From NCBI RefSeq assembly GCF_900230225.1, contig NZ_OCNH01000001.1, forward strand, positions 1,302,001 through 1,366,000: a stretch of DNA of 64,000 nt, given 5' to 3'. Source of the DNA: Spirosoma fluviale (GTDB lineage Bacteria; Bacteroidota; Bacteroidia; Cytophagales; Spirosomataceae). A program made the translations under genes and the position numbers. This document shows, piece by piece, positions 34,513 to 43,371 of the stretch. Below the pieces are notes generated by a model that made no database searches, had not been told where the DNA came from, and worked only from the letters and a program-made list of their open reading frames with translations. The stretch's first letter is position 1, and every line of letters begins with the position of its first letter.

Positions 34513-34881
34513 TTACTCCGGATGGGAGTCTACAATGGTACAATCGCAGCGTTTTGTTGTCGTAGGTAGTGTAACCGGCTTATCGTAAAGGCTGTGAGCG
34601 GGGAGTGTTCGTGAGAACGTGGTAAATTTTTCCTGTACCACTTTACCCGCAGCATCGAAGGCGACAATTTTTACGTGTACATCCTTATGCGACCGTGAAG
34701 ACAGGTTTTTGACGGTCACATTAACGGCTTTCGTAACCAGTATGTTGTCCAGATCGGAACAGTCGACAGTTAAATCAATGGTTTGCGGTTTGAGTGACGT
34801 ATGGTTGTATTTGGACAGGACGAAAAGGCCAATACCGCCTACGACGAGTACAAAGAGAAGCAATCTGACAAGGGCTTTCAT
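34513..34881 (-). CDS. Membrane-anchored FxLYD-like small protein
   Basis: The 122-residue protein has one N-terminal helix (LVRLLLFVLVVGGIGLFVLS) and a beta-rich domain with VTVKNLSSRSHKDVHVKIVAFDAAG, resembling FxLYD/DUF3426-like modules that hang from the membrane. A Cys pair (CDCT) near the end is notable. Its function is unknown. It lies directly downstream of the AsmA/GT51 gene on the same strand, with a 15-base gap, and may be its partner. Confidence 0.7.
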   Translation of the reverse strand: MKALVRLLLFVLVVGGIGLFVLSKYNHTSLKPQTIDLTVDCSDLDNILVTKAVNVTVKNLSSRSHKDVHVKIVAFDAAGKVVQEKFTTFSRTLPAHSLYDKPVTLPTTTKRCDCTIVDSHPE

Positions 34882-34896
34882 TCGTTGAGAACGTGC

Positions 34897-37176
34897 TTAT
34901 GGGTTATTGTTTTCCAGCGCCTGCTGGGCTTCTTTTTCACGACGCTTTCGTTCGCGTCGTTCCTGCCGCAGTTGTTTTCGGGTCTTTACTGTATCGGCTG
35001 GCGCTACTTCAGCGGGAAGATTTTCCGTACGTTCGGGTTGGACCGCTGGCTGTTCGTCGTTGGTGCGGGTATCGTCGCCTTTCTTGCCTTTAAAAAGCCG
35101 ACGGAAGAACGTGCCAATACCACCTGTTCCGCCATCTTCCTCATTAATGTCCATTTCAGCCGGGTCGGTCATCAGACTATCGCCCTGAAAGAGCGAGTCG
35201 ACGGGTGCGACTTGCCGACGCAGGCCTTCGCGTAGTCGAACGTTATAAAAGCCATACGCACCGGAGTCGGGTGCGGTAAGGCCCCGCCGGGCCATAATCC
35301 GGCCGATGAGTCTGAAATAACCGCGCACATTTCGAACCTGTAACGTACCATCGGGTACAAACCAGTTCAACGCGGCTTTGGGGCGCGGCACCACAAAGGC
35401 CAGGAAGATACTTTCTCCTAAATTAAGGTCAGCCGGGCTTTTGGCGAAGTAATAGCGGGCGGCTTCGCTGATGCCGTAAATATTTTTACCCCACTCAATA
35501 ATGTTCAGGTACACTTCGTACATCCGCTCTTTCGAAACGATGTGCTCGTTTTCGATCAGCCAGACGATCAAAATCTCTTCAATTTTACGGGAAATAGTTT
35601 TATTGCGGTTCAGAAAAGCATTCTTTACCAACTGCATGGAGATGGTACTGGCGCCCCGTTTAAACGATTTCTCCTTGAAATTGGTCGCAATGGAAACCCG
35701 GAATGCCTTCTCATTGAAGCCATTATGGGTAAAAAAATTGTAATCTTCCGATGTTAACAGCGCGTTTCGTAAGTCGGGCGAAATTTGATTCAGCGGGGTA
35801 TAGTCTGGATTGGTAGGACCGACGATAATGTCCCGAACGGGTTTGCCTTTCTCATAGGGTGTATAGACGAAGGGCCGGTTGATGGCGCTGAAATCGGTTT
35901 GCCCCATCTTAATAATCCGAAAGTTATCCTGCGTCAGGCTGGAGTTGAACTTGACCGAATCCGGTAAAGCGGTATCGAAGTGAAAGGCTAAGTTATAGTT
36001 TAGCTTACCGTCTACCTGCATACCCTCCAGCGACTCGAACAAACCCTGCGGGAACGAATTGAAAAGGGCCTGAGCATCCAGCGGGCCTGTATTCAACTGC
36101 ACGTCGAAAATTTTACCCGGCGCTGAACTTTCGGAAGACGCCACATCAGGCAAGGTGTATTTTAGGAACGGATGGGCGCTCACTTCACCCAGATACAACG
36201 TGGACGAACTGTCGACTCCCACGTAATTCTCACCAAAAAAAAGGTTGGCATCCATAGCGGCCCGGCTGATGAGGACATCCGTTCGGGCAATGGATGGGTG
36301 ATTAATGCGCAGATTTCGAACCGAACCGGCTCCTTCAAGCCGAAACTCACCCCGCGACCGGTCTACATCGCGGAGCTCGGCCCGTAGGGTATCGGCTTGT
36401 ACTTTAAGGTTATATTTCTTCTGAATGTAAGGCAACTCAATGGGGACTGAACGACCGTTTTGACCTTCTGCATATAAGGCCAGGTTGTACTCGCGGTCGC
36501 CGGGGTCGGCCGTACCGGCTACGTGCCAAGTTGCCTGATTCCCATTCAATTTAATGGTTGATGAAACGGCTTCGTTCTCGATCACCGCCGTTTGTGTTAA
36601 CAGGCTAAGGGTATCGTTACCGACGTCAATACCCCGAAATTCCAGGTTATTGACATGCAGGTCATCGGGTATTTTGGAGAGTATGTTATCGATCAGATTC
36701 TCCGATACATCCGCCAGATTAGTCCGGCGTCTGGTTTCTGCTGGTGCCGGGTCGGTTGCTGTAGAATCTCGTTTCTTGTGAAGCAGGAAGTCAATATTGG
36801 TCAACGAATCACGCTTGATAACCTGAATAAGGCCATTTTCGAGTGTCATGCCCGATAAGCCAATTTTACCGGCCAGCAAGGGCCAGAACCGAACCGCCAG
36901 TTCGACCCGCTGCACACGGGCCAGGCTATCGCCCTGTTCCGGAACGACAGAAATATCAGTAAACGCTAATGAGCTTAATCCGGTGAATTTTGCCGACCCA
37001 ATGCGAACGTCAAGGTTATAATCGCGTTTGGCTTTGCGAATACCCCGTTCGAGGGCTGTTTTTAACAAGGCTTCACGTTTGGTGTACGCAATGCCAGCGC
37101 CGACCAGGGCCAGCAAAAATATACTTAAAAATACCCAACCTGCAATCTGGAGGGCTTTACGTTGACGATACGTCAT
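34897..37176 (-). CDS. AsmA-like domain fused to GT51 peptidoglycan glycosyltransferase
   Basis: The 759-residue protein has a short cytoplasmic N-terminus and one membrane helix (about 11-30). Residues about 40-430 resemble an AsmA/DUF748-type beta-taco repeat (NLDVRIGSAKFTGLSSLAF, LTLLNTGPLDAQAL-like blocks). Residues about 455-625 form a GT51 transglycosylase: EDYNFFTHNGF near 475, RGASTISMQL, RKIEEILIVWLIE, and YLNIIEWGKNIYGI. No transpeptidase follows; a Lys/Arg/Glu-rich tail ends the protein. It would polymerise glycan from lipid II in the periplasm, without crosslinking. Promoter TATCTTTG lies at 37201-37208. The AsmA part hints at lipid or envelope transport. Confidence 0.88.
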   Translation of the reverse strand: MTYRQRKALQIAGWVFLSIFLLALVGAGIAYTKREALLKTALERGIRKAKRDYNLDVRIGSAKFTGLSSLAFTDISVVPEQGDSLARVQRVELAVRFWPLLAGKIGLSGMTLENGLIQVIKRDSLTNIDFLLHKKRDSTATDPAPAETRRRTNLADVSENLIDNILSKIPDDLHVNNLEFRGIDVGNDTLSLLTQTAVIENEAVSSTIKLNGNQATWHVAGTADPGDREYNLALYAEGQNGRSVPIELPYIQKKYNLKVQADTLRAELRDVDRSRGEFRLEGAGSVRNLRINHPSIARTDVLISRAAMDANLFFGENYVGVDSSSTLYLGEVSAHPFLKYTLPDVASSESSAPGKIFDVQLNTGPLDAQALFNSFPQGLFESLEGMQVDGKLNYNLAFHFDTALPDSVKFNSSLTQDNFRIIKMGQTDFSAINRPFVYTPYEKGKPVRDIIVGPTNPDYTPLNQISPDLRNALLTSEDYNFFTHNGFNEKAFRVSIATNFKEKSFKRGASTISMQLVKNAFLNRNKTISRKIEEILIVWLIENEHIVSKERMYEVYLNIIEWGKNIYGISEAARYYFAKSPADLNLGESIFLAFVVPRPKAALNWFVPDGTLQVRNVRGYFRLIGRIMARRGLTAPDSGAYGFYNVRLREGLRRQVAPVDSLFQGDSLMTDPAEMDINEEDGGTGGIGTFFRRLFKGKKGDDTRTNDEQPAVQPERTENLPAEVAPADTVKTRKQLRQERRERKRREKEAQQALENNNP

Positions 37177-37200
37177 GCTTTGTGTCTATGCTCGGAAGTG

Positions 37201-37208
37201 CAAAGATA
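37201..37208 (-). promoter_or_regulatory. -7 element of the AsmA/GT51 gene
   Basis: Minus strand TATCTTTG, an exact TAnnTTTG, 25 bases before ATG 37176. It borders the GGAGTTA-type repeat upstream. Confidence 0.6.
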
Positions 37209-37221
37209 GGGTATTTATGGG

Positions 37222-37318
37222 AATAGGAGTTAGGAGTTGGTAGTGAGGAGTTGGGAGGGCTGACGCCAGCAGTATTCTCGCGTCAGCAACTCCTCGCTCC
37301 TCACTCCTCGATCCTATT
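37222..37318. repeat. Second GGAGTTA-type palindromic element
   Basis: AATAGGAGTTAGGAGTTGG at the left and CTCACTCCTCGATCCTATT at the right are partly complementary, enclosing an inner GCTGACGC/GCGTCAGC pair (about 37259 and 37280). The units match the element at 6441. It lies between the promoter of the GT51 gene and the GNAT gene. Confidence 0.7.
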
Positions 37319-37324
37319 ACTATC

Positions 37325-37777
37325 TTAAAAGTCCAAATGGCAATTTGTCCAGCCGTCGTCGAAGCGGGTGCCAAATTGTTTGTAGAAGCCGATCGCGGGC
37401 TCGTTCCAGTCCAGAACCTGCCACATCATACCGGTGCATTTTGTTTCGCGGGCCATTTCGATGGTTGCATCCAGCAGCAGTTTCCCGATGCCATAGCCGC
37501 GAAAAGCTTCGGTTACAATGATATCTTCCAGATAAAGCCGTTTGCCTTTCCAAGTGGAATAGCGGTAAAAGTACAAGGCCATCCCAACAATTTTTTGACT
37601 ATCGGAGTCTTCGGCCATGATCATCCCGAATAGTGGATTAGGACCAAAGCCGTCTTCGGCCATTTGTTCAACGGTGTTGGAAACCTGATCGCCAGCCAGT
37701 TCATAAACGGCTAACTCCATAACTAAGTCAAACGCTTGTGGGATGTCGGCACGTGTGCCGGGACGAATAGAAATCAT
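37325..37777 (-). CDS. GNAT family N-acetyltransferase
   Basis: The 150-residue protein contains the acetyl-CoA-binding motif region VTEAFRGYGIGKLLL, plus the preceding LYLEDIIV strand and the C-terminal CHLDF. It starts IRPGTRADIPQAFDLV, as in the diamine/spermidine-type acetyltransferases. The substrate cannot be told. It lies 69 bases downstream of the pseudouridine synthase stop, same strand. Confidence 0.9.
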   Translation of the reverse strand: MISIRPGTRADIPQAFDLVMELAVYELAGDQVSNTVEQMAEDGFGPNPLFGMIMAEDSDSQKIVGMALYFYRYSTWKGKRLYLEDIIVTEAFRGYGIGKLLLDATIEMARETKCTGMMWQVLDWNEPAIGFYKQFGTRFDDGWTNCHLDF

Positions 37778-37845
37778 GGGAATGGGTTGGGTAATTGTGT
37801 AGGTGATAGGGCGGGACGTTGAGGAACTCGTTGAAATGGATAAAA

Positions 37846-38895
37846 TTAATTATCGGCATCAAGCGCCTGGCCTTCCCGTCGGTTTTTCCACTTGTTGAGA
37901 GCAGCCTGAAAATCGTCGGGAAGATCAGAGTCGAACTGAAGCCATTCTTTGGTGCGCGGGTGTTTGAAACCCAGCGATTTGGCGTGAAGGGCCTGCCGGG
38001 GCAGTAGTTTAAAGGCATTTTCGACGAAGGCTTTGTAACTGCCAACGGGTATGCCCCGCAAAACCCGGTCGCCACCATACATAGCATCGTTGAACAGCGG
38101 ATTGCCAATGTGTTTAAAATGCGCCCGGATCTGGTGCGTGCGCCCGGTTTCCAGCTTACACTCAACCAGGGCCACGTAGCCCAGGTCTTCCAGGGTGGTG
38201 TAGTGCGTAACAGCCCACTTCCCCTTCGATTCATCGTCGTAAATGGCCTGTACTTTCCGGTCTTTGATCGACCGGCCGATGAATCCCGTGATAGTGCCAA
38301 TTTGTGGATTCGGAACCCCCCAGGTCAGGGCGTTGTAGGTGCGCTCGATGGTGTGCTCAAAGAACTGACGCGCCAGATAAGTCATGGCAAATTCGGTCTT
38401 GGCAATCACCATCAGGCCCGAGGTGTCTTTGTCAATTCGGTGAACCAGACCCGGCCTGACTTCTCCGTGCCGGGACGTGGGTAGATTCTGGAAATGGTAG
38501 ACCAGGGCGTTCACCAGTGTGCCATCCCAGTTGCCATGCGCCGGGTGGACAACCATGCCCGCCGGTTTGTTGATTACCAGCAGGTCATCGTCCTCAAAAA
38601 CAATGTTGATGGGAATGTTTTCGGGCTTGAGCTCCGTTTCGCGGGGCGGGTGCGGCAGCGAAACGGTAATAATATCCAGGGGCTTGATTTTATAGCTGGC
38701 TTTCGTCGGCTTGTCATTTACCCGAACCGATTCGGCATCTATACCGGCCTGAATTTTCGTGCGCGTGGCATTCTGCAGCCGATCCATCAGGAAGCGGTCA
38801 ATGCGCAACAGGCTCTGGCCTTTATCCACCACAATACGGTGATGCTCGTATAATTCGTCGTCTTCTGGTAATTCGTCTTCCGTTTCCGCCACCAT
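37846..38895 (-). CDS. RluA-family 23S rRNA pseudouridine synthase
   Basis: Using ATG 38895 the protein has 349 residues. An S4-like domain (about 25-90, RIDRFLMDRLQNATRTKIQ) precedes the RluA catalytic core with HRIDKDTSGLMVIAKT, the catalytic Asp within HRIDKDTSGL. LETGRTHQIRAHF and HAKSLGF follow. Members isomerise uridines in 23S rRNA, RluD-type being the closest by layout; the exact target position is unproven. Longer open frames start at 39195, but the added codons overlap the divergent gene and the promoter. An acidic N-terminus (ETEDELPEDDELYE) is typical. Confidence 0.9.
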   Translation of the reverse strand: MVAETEDELPEDDELYEHHRIVVDKGQSLLRIDRFLMDRLQNATRTKIQAGIDAESVRVNDKPTKASYKIKPLDIITVSLPHPPRETELKPENIPINIVFEDDDLLVINKPAGMVVHPAHGNWDGTLVNALVYHFQNLPTSRHGEVRPGLVHRIDKDTSGLMVIAKTEFAMTYLARQFFEHTIERTYNALTWGVPNPQIGTITGFIGRSIKDRKVQAIYDDESKGKWAVTHYTTLEDLGYVALVECKLETGRTHQIRAHFKHIGNPLFNDAMYGGDRVLRGIPVGSYKAFVENAFKLLPRQALHAKSLGFKHPRTKEWLQFDSDLPDDFQAALNKWKNRREGQALDADN

Positions 38896-38954
38896 CTTTA
38901 TAACTAAAAAAACCTGTTCCCTCTTAAAAAGGCCATAGGTTTGTAATGAATCGT

Positions 38955-38962
38955 CAAAAATA
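38955..38962 (-). promoter_or_regulatory. -7 element of the RluA-type gene
   Basis: Minus strand TATTTTTG, an exact TAnnTTTG, 60 bases before ATG 38895 and overlapping the leader of the divergent PLP-enzyme gene. Confidence 0.5.
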
Positions 38963-38968
38963 CGGAAT

Positions 38969-39910
38969 ATGGACGAACTTGCCCGGAAACTAGCCAATTT
39001 GGCAGGTAACTCGCCACTTAAATTAATTGAAGACCCTTTTCCCGAACCGGTACCCATCTGCTTATTCCTAAAGCGGGATGACCTGTTGCATCCACTGGTA
39101 TCGGGGAATAAGTGGCGTAAGCTCAAGTACAACCTGCTGGCGGCCCGCAAACAGCAGTTGGATACGTTGCTGACGTTTGGCGGGGCGTATTCCAACCATC
39201 TCTACGCGACGGCGGCCGCCGGACAGGTATTTGGTTTCCGAACAATTGGTGTTGTGCGGGGCGACGAACTCGCCGGGAAACCATTAAATACTACCCTGGC
39301 TTTTTGCCATACATGCGGCATGCAGCTTCATTTCGTTAGCCGGAATGACTACCGACGTAAGGAAGACGCTGATTTTCAGGATGAGCTAAAAGCCAGATTT
39401 GGCCCCCTTTACCTGTTGCCCGAAGGTGGAACGAATGACCTGGCCATTCAGGGAACCGCAGAAATCATCCCCGAAATTATAAACGAGCTCGGTTACGTGC
39501 CCGATTTTGTCTGCTGCCCGGTGGGTACGGGCGGAACGGTAGCCGGACTGGTAAGATCCGCTCCCGAAGAGACAAGTGTGTTAGGGTTTATGGTATTAAA
39601 AGTACCCGATAGCCTCTGGCTGTCGGAGTTGTTTCCACCGACAGCCAGAGGCTGTCGGGTACCTGATTATCACTTCGGTGGATACGCAAAGACAACCCCT
39701 GAACTGTTGAATTTCATCAGAACTTTCGAGCAAAAAACAGGCATACGTCTGGAGCAGGTTTATACCGGCAAGATGCTTTACGGGATTTATGACCTCGCCC
39801 GGCAAGGCTATTTTCCCGAAGGAGCCTCCGTCGTGGCGGTTCATACCGGTGGTTTGCAGGGCAGGAGTAGCGAACTGGATTTGGGGCAAAGCAGCGAGAG
39901 AAGTAATTGA
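38969..39910 (+). CDS. D-cysteine desulfhydrase/ACC deaminase-like PLP enzyme with palindromic insert
   Basis: This 313-residue fold-type II PLP enzyme shows the lysine in SGNKWRKLKYN (K48), FGGAYSNHLYA, PEGGTNDLA and PVGTGGTVAGL (phosphate loop). Members break down D-cysteine or 1-aminocyclopropane-1-carboxylate to a ketoacid and ammonia. Residues about 212-232, between VLK and DYHFGGYAK, are encoded by a 25-bp inverted repeat (39602-39626 and 39638-39662). The frame is kept. The insert would form a surface loop or replace a helix; activity should be tested. A start at 38969 is supported by the promoter of the divergent gene. Confidence 0.88.
   Translation: MDELARKLANLAGNSPLKLIEDPFPEPVPICLFLKRDDLLHPLVSGNKWRKLKYNLLAARKQQLDTLLTFGGAYSNHLYATAAAGQVFGFRTIGVVRGDELAGKPLNTTLAFCHTCGMQLHFVSRNDYRRKEDADFQDELKARFGPLYLLPEGGTNDLAIQGTAEIIPEIINELGYVPDFVCCPVGTGGTVAGLVRSAPEETSVLGFMVLKVPDSLWLSELFPPTARGCRVPDYHFGGYAKTTPELLNFIRTFEQKTGIRLEQVYTGKMLYGIYDLARQGYFPEGASVVAVHTGGLQGRSSELDLGQSSERSN
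39602..39662 (+). repeat. Palindromic element inside the PLP-enzyme gene
   Basis: Arms 39602-39626 and 39638-39662 match at 24 of 25 positions (core AGCCTCTGGCTGTCGG), with loop AGTTGTTTCCA. It is read through in the coding frame. The sequence looks unlike the surrounding gene and like a short mobile palindrome. Confidence 0.88.
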
Positions 39911-39985
39911 CAATCGCTATCAGTTGAAAGAAGTGCTACTTTAGCAATTATTAATACCATAATTTGCCCGAAGGCAAAACCAACT

Positions 39986-41260
39986 ATGGATACTATTTTC
40001 ACTACGGAGCGCGTCAGATCCTTGCTGGTTCGGGTACGCGACTTTGTCGAAACCGAGCTTGTTCCCCTCGAAGACGGCTTTTCGCACCAGAACCTCGGTG
40101 CTATTCTGCCCGTTCTCGACCAGAAACGGCAACAGGTGAAAGCTGCCGGTTTATGGGGATTGCATTTGTCTAAAGAGGAGGGCGGACACGGGCTGACCCT
40201 TTGTGAGTTTGGACAGATCAGCGAAGCCCTCGCCCATGCGCCGTTCTTCGGGCATTACGTGTTTGGCTGTCAGGCACCCGACATCGGCAACACGGAATTG
40301 CTGCACAAATTCGCATCCGACGAACTGAAAGAACGTTATCTGAAGCCATTGATGGCGGGTGAGATCCGTTCCTGTTTCTCCATGACCGAACCCGAATTTG
40401 CGGGCTCAAATCCTACGCGTATGGCAACCCTGGCCGTGCGGGAGGGCGACGAGTACGTCATTAACGGGCGGAAATGGTTTACGTCGTCGGCCGATGGAGC
40501 GGCTTTTGCTGTGGTGATGGCGGTCACAAATCCCGATGCCGCCCCTCACCAGCGGGCTAGCATGATCATTGTTCCGACAGACACACCGGGTTTCAACATC
40601 GAGCGGAACATTCCCGTTTTTGGCGAAGCGGGCGAAGGCTGGTTCAGTCATGCCGAAGTCACGTACACGAATTGCCGGGTGCCGCTGTCAAACGTCATTG
40701 CGGGCGAAGGAATGGGTTTTCGACTGGCACAGGAGCGGCTGGGACCGGGGCGTGTTCACCACTGCATGCGCTGGATCGGAAATGCCGAAAAAGCCCTTGA
40801 CCTGCTATGCAAACGGGCCGTTACTCGCGAAATAGAGGACGGGGTAATGCTCGGCGAAAAGCAGTTCATTCAGGATTTTATCGCTGAAAGCCGGGCCGAA
40901 ATTGACGCCAGTCGCCTGTATGTGCTCAACACAGCGCATATGATTGATACAGTAGGCGTAAGTAATGTGCGTGATGCTGTGTCAGCCATCAAGTTCTACG
41001 TGGCGAACGCGTTTCTGCGGGTACTTGACCGGGCCATTCAGGTACATGGGGCTCTTGGCGTTACGGACGATACCGTGCTGTCGGCTATGTATCGGCACGA
41101 GCGGGGTGCCCGGATCTGGGACGGGGCCGATGAGGTGCATAAGCAGAATCTGGCCATCAACATCCTGAAAACCTATGGTCTGGATGTTAAAAAGAAAGCC
41201 CGTGAACTGCGCCAGTTTCGGCAGATGATGGAAGCTGAGCGAATGCATTCTGATGTGTGA
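39986..41260 (+). CDS. Acyl-CoA dehydrogenase
   Basis: The 424-residue protein contains the ACAD signatures FSMTEPEFAGSNPTRMAT, INGRKWFTSSADGA and, near the C-terminus, QVHGALGVTDD and RIWDGADEVHKQNLAI. It would oxidise an acyl-CoA with FAD and pass electrons to ETF. The DGADEVH variant resembles ACAD10/11-type and plant peroxisomal forms. The following aminoglycoside-phosphotransferase-like gene is a common partner of this ACAD subtype, even fused in animals. So the pair probably works on one substrate. Confidence 0.93.
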   Translation: MDTIFTTERVRSLLVRVRDFVETELVPLEDGFSHQNLGAILPVLDQKRQQVKAAGLWGLHLSKEEGGHGLTLCEFGQISEALAHAPFFGHYVFGCQAPDIGNTELLHKFASDELKERYLKPLMAGEIRSCFSMTEPEFAGSNPTRMATLAVREGDEYVINGRKWFTSSADGAAFAVVMAVTNPDAAPHQRASMIIVPTDTPGFNIERNIPVFGEAGEGWFSHAEVTYTNCRVPLSNVIAGEGMGFRLAQERLGPGRVHHCMRWIGNAEKALDLLCKRAVTREIEDGVMLGEKQFIQDFIAESRAEIDASRLYVLNTAHMIDTVGVSNVRDAVSAIKFYVANAFLRVLDRAIQVHGALGVTDDTVLSAMYRHERGARIWDGADEVHKQNLAINILKTYGLDVKKKARELRQFRQMMEAERMHSDV

Positions 41261-41312
41261 TTTTGGAAGGAGGGTATATATTTTTAAGAGAACTTTAGTT
41301 ACTTAACCGTAG

Positions 41313-42386
41313 ATGATCAGCCCTGATTTGCCCCGTTCGATTCGTTCGGGTGAAGAACTTGATTTGCCAAAGTTGAACGCGTTTCTTCAGGCCAATGCGC
41401 CGGAAGTGAGCGCCGTGCTTGACATCCGCCAGTTTTCGGGTGGATTCTCTAATCTGACGTACTTACTCCAAACCGAAAGTCAGGAATTTGTGCTGCGTCG
41501 GCCACCATTTGGGGCTACTATTAAAGGGGGACACGACATGGGGCGGGAGTTTCGGGTCTTGTCGCTTTTGCAGGGTCATTACAGTAAAATACCCCGCCCC
41601 GTGATTTATGACGAAACCGCCGACGTGCTGGGCGCACCGTTCTATATAATGACCCGGATAACTGGAGTGATTTTGCGGGCGTCGATGGCCCCAACGCTCA
41701 ATCTGGCTCCCGAGCGCATGGGGCAACTATCCGAAGCGCTGGTTGATAACCTCGTCGCCATCCATGCTCTTGACATAAACACCACCGGCCTAAGCCAGCT
41801 GGGAAAGCCTGAAGGCTACGTGCAACGACAGGTAGAAGGATGGATAAAGCGATACCAAAACGCCGAAACCGATAAAATTCCGGCGATGGACAGTACGGGT
41901 AACTGGCTTCTTCAAAACTACCCCACCGAACAGGCCCCGGCCTTTTTACACAACGATTACAAATTCGACAACGTCCTCTTCGCTGCCGATGAAGCCACGG
42001 GAGAACCGTTGCCGGTTATTAAAGGCGTGTTGGACTGGGAGATGGCAACCATTGGCGATCCACTCATGGATTTGGGCGCTACCCTGGCCTACTGGTCGGA
42101 AGCGGGAGATAGCCCGGCCTACAAAAATTTCAACCTGACCTGGCTTCCGGGTAATCTAACCCGCCAGGAAGTGGTGCGTCGATACGCCGGGAAAAGCGGC
42201 CGCGATTTGAGCAATATTCTTTTTTATTACGTATTCGGGCTTTATAAAAATGCCGTGATTGCTCAGCAGATTTACGCTCGCTGGAAACAGGGACATAGTC
42301 AGGATGCGCGTTTTGGCCACCTGTTACCCATGATTATTGAACTGGCAACAAAGGCCGAAACGTCTATTGAAACGGGGTTGCTGTAG
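41313..42386 (+). CDS. Phosphotransferase family protein (ACAD10/11 N-terminal-like)
   Basis: The 357-residue kinase-like protein has a lysine or glycine loop region (QFSGGFSNLTYLL, FVLRRPP), the Brenner motif in FLHNDYKFDNVLF, and GVLDWEMATIGDPLMDLG for metal binding. In animals the same domain is fused to acyl-CoA dehydrogenase in ACAD10 and ACAD11, where it phosphorylates 4-hydroxyacyl-CoA. Its place 52 bases after the ACAD gene makes that pathway the likely function here. The last 23 bases overlap the convergent Sua5-type gene. Confidence 0.92.
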   Translation: MISPDLPRSIRSGEELDLPKLNAFLQANAPEVSAVLDIRQFSGGFSNLTYLLQTESQEFVLRRPPFGATIKGGHDMGREFRVLSLLQGHYSKIPRPVIYDETADVLGAPFYIMTRITGVILRASMAPTLNLAPERMGQLSEALVDNLVAIHALDINTTGLSQLGKPEGYVQRQVEGWIKRYQNAETDKIPAMDSTGNWLLQNYPTEQAPAFLHNDYKFDNVLFAADEATGEPLPVIKGVLDWEMATIGDPLMDLGATLAYWSEAGDSPAYKNFNLTWLPGNLTRQEVVRRYAGKSGRDLSNILFYYVFGLYKNAVIAQQIYARWKQGHSQDARFGHLLPMIIELATKAETSIETGLL

Positions 42387-43338
42387 TGGCCGGTACACTG
42401 GCCCGGCGCAGTCGGTCATTCATTGCCCAGCCTAAGCCAGCATTAGGCAGGGGTTCAGCATAGATGACATCAATGGCGAGGGTATCTAATTCCCGTAGAT
42501 AAGCAAAGAGGTTTTTTGCTGCTTCGTTAAGATCACCTGTAGATGAAAGAACACGTTGATTTCTAGCCTGAATACCGCCAAACGGCTCCCGAAACGCCAG
42601 AGCCCCGACGCGTTCGCCCGGTTGGGGGCTCGTTCCCGGTGCTAAAAGTATGAGTGGTTTTCGGGGGGCATAATGGCTGCTCAGCATGCCCGGTGCCTGT
42701 GGGTTCGATGTTGAGTGCGTACGTACCGAAACGGAACCGATAACGGCCTCAATCTGGTCCAGTGCCATACCACCCAGCCGAAACACGGTAGGTATGTTTT
42801 CCTCAAACCCAATAATTGTCGACTCAATACCGACTCCCGCTGGTCCGCCATCCAGAATATACGGCACCTGATCGCCTAACTGATCGGCTACGTGCTGGGC
42901 CGTAGTGGGGCTTATGTAGCCAAAGGGGTTGGCACTTGGTGCCGCCAGTGGAAAATCAAGCGAACGCAGAAGATCGAGGGTAAGGGGATGATTCGGAATG
43001 CGAACGGCAACCGTAGAAAGGCCAGACGTGACGAGGTCCGGAATAAGGCTCTGTTTTGGCAAAAGCAGAGTTAACGGACCAGGCCAGAATGCTTCGGCTA
43101 GTTTTTGGGCTAGCGCGGGGATGTCAGTAACGAACCGACTAAGCTTACTAATTGAATCTGTATGAACAATGAGCGGATCGAAAGACGGGCGGTTCTTAAC
43201 CTGAAATATTCGTAAAACAGCGTCCGTATTGAGGGCGTTACCCGCTAATCCGTAAACCGTTTCGGTAGGAATTCCTACCACATTTCCCGCTTCAAGAAAT
43301 TCCTTCGCTTTGCCCCTGTCAGTTCCTATTTGTGCCAT
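42364..43338 (-). CDS. L-threonylcarbamoyladenylate synthase (Sua5/YrdC)
   Basis: From ATG 43338 the protein has 324 residues: a YrdC core with GNVVGIPTETVYGLAGNA and KNRPSFDPLIVH near the N-terminus, PSANPFGYISPTTA in the middle, and a Sua5 C-terminal domain (about 215-320). It makes threonylcarbamoyl-AMP for t6A37 in tRNA. The open frame begins with TTG 43353, but the promoter element overlaps that start. The 3' end overlaps the phosphotransferase gene. Confidence 0.93.
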   Translation of the reverse strand: MAQIGTDRGKAKEFLEAGNVVGIPTETVYGLAGNALNTDAVLRIFQVKNRPSFDPLIVHTDSISKLSRFVTDIPALAQKLAEAFWPGPLTLLLPKQSLIPDLVTSGLSTVAVRIPNHPLTLDLLRSLDFPLAAPSANPFGYISPTTAQHVADQLGDQVPYILDGGPAGVGIESTIIGFEENIPTVFRLGGMALDQIEAVIGSVSVRTHSTSNPQAPGMLSSHYAPRKPLILLAPGTSPQPGERVGALAFREPFGGIQARNQRVLSSTGDLNEAAKNLFAYLRELDTLAIDVIYAEPLPNAGLGWAMNDRLRRASVPATTATPFQ

Positions 43339-43350
43339 GATTTCGTGGCG

Positions 43351-43358
43351 CAAAGATA
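43351..43358 (-). promoter_or_regulatory. -7 element of the Sua5-type gene
   Basis: Minus strand TATCTTTG, an exact TAnnTTTG, 13 bases before ATG 43338. It overlaps the alternative TTG start and so favours the ATG. Confidence 0.6.
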
Positions 43359-43371
43359 GGTAGAAATTATA

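Noticed and set aside
38896..39195. 449-residue form of the RluA-type protein
   Set aside because: The first 100 codons overlap the divergent PLP-enzyme gene and its promoter; ATG 38895 matches the family.
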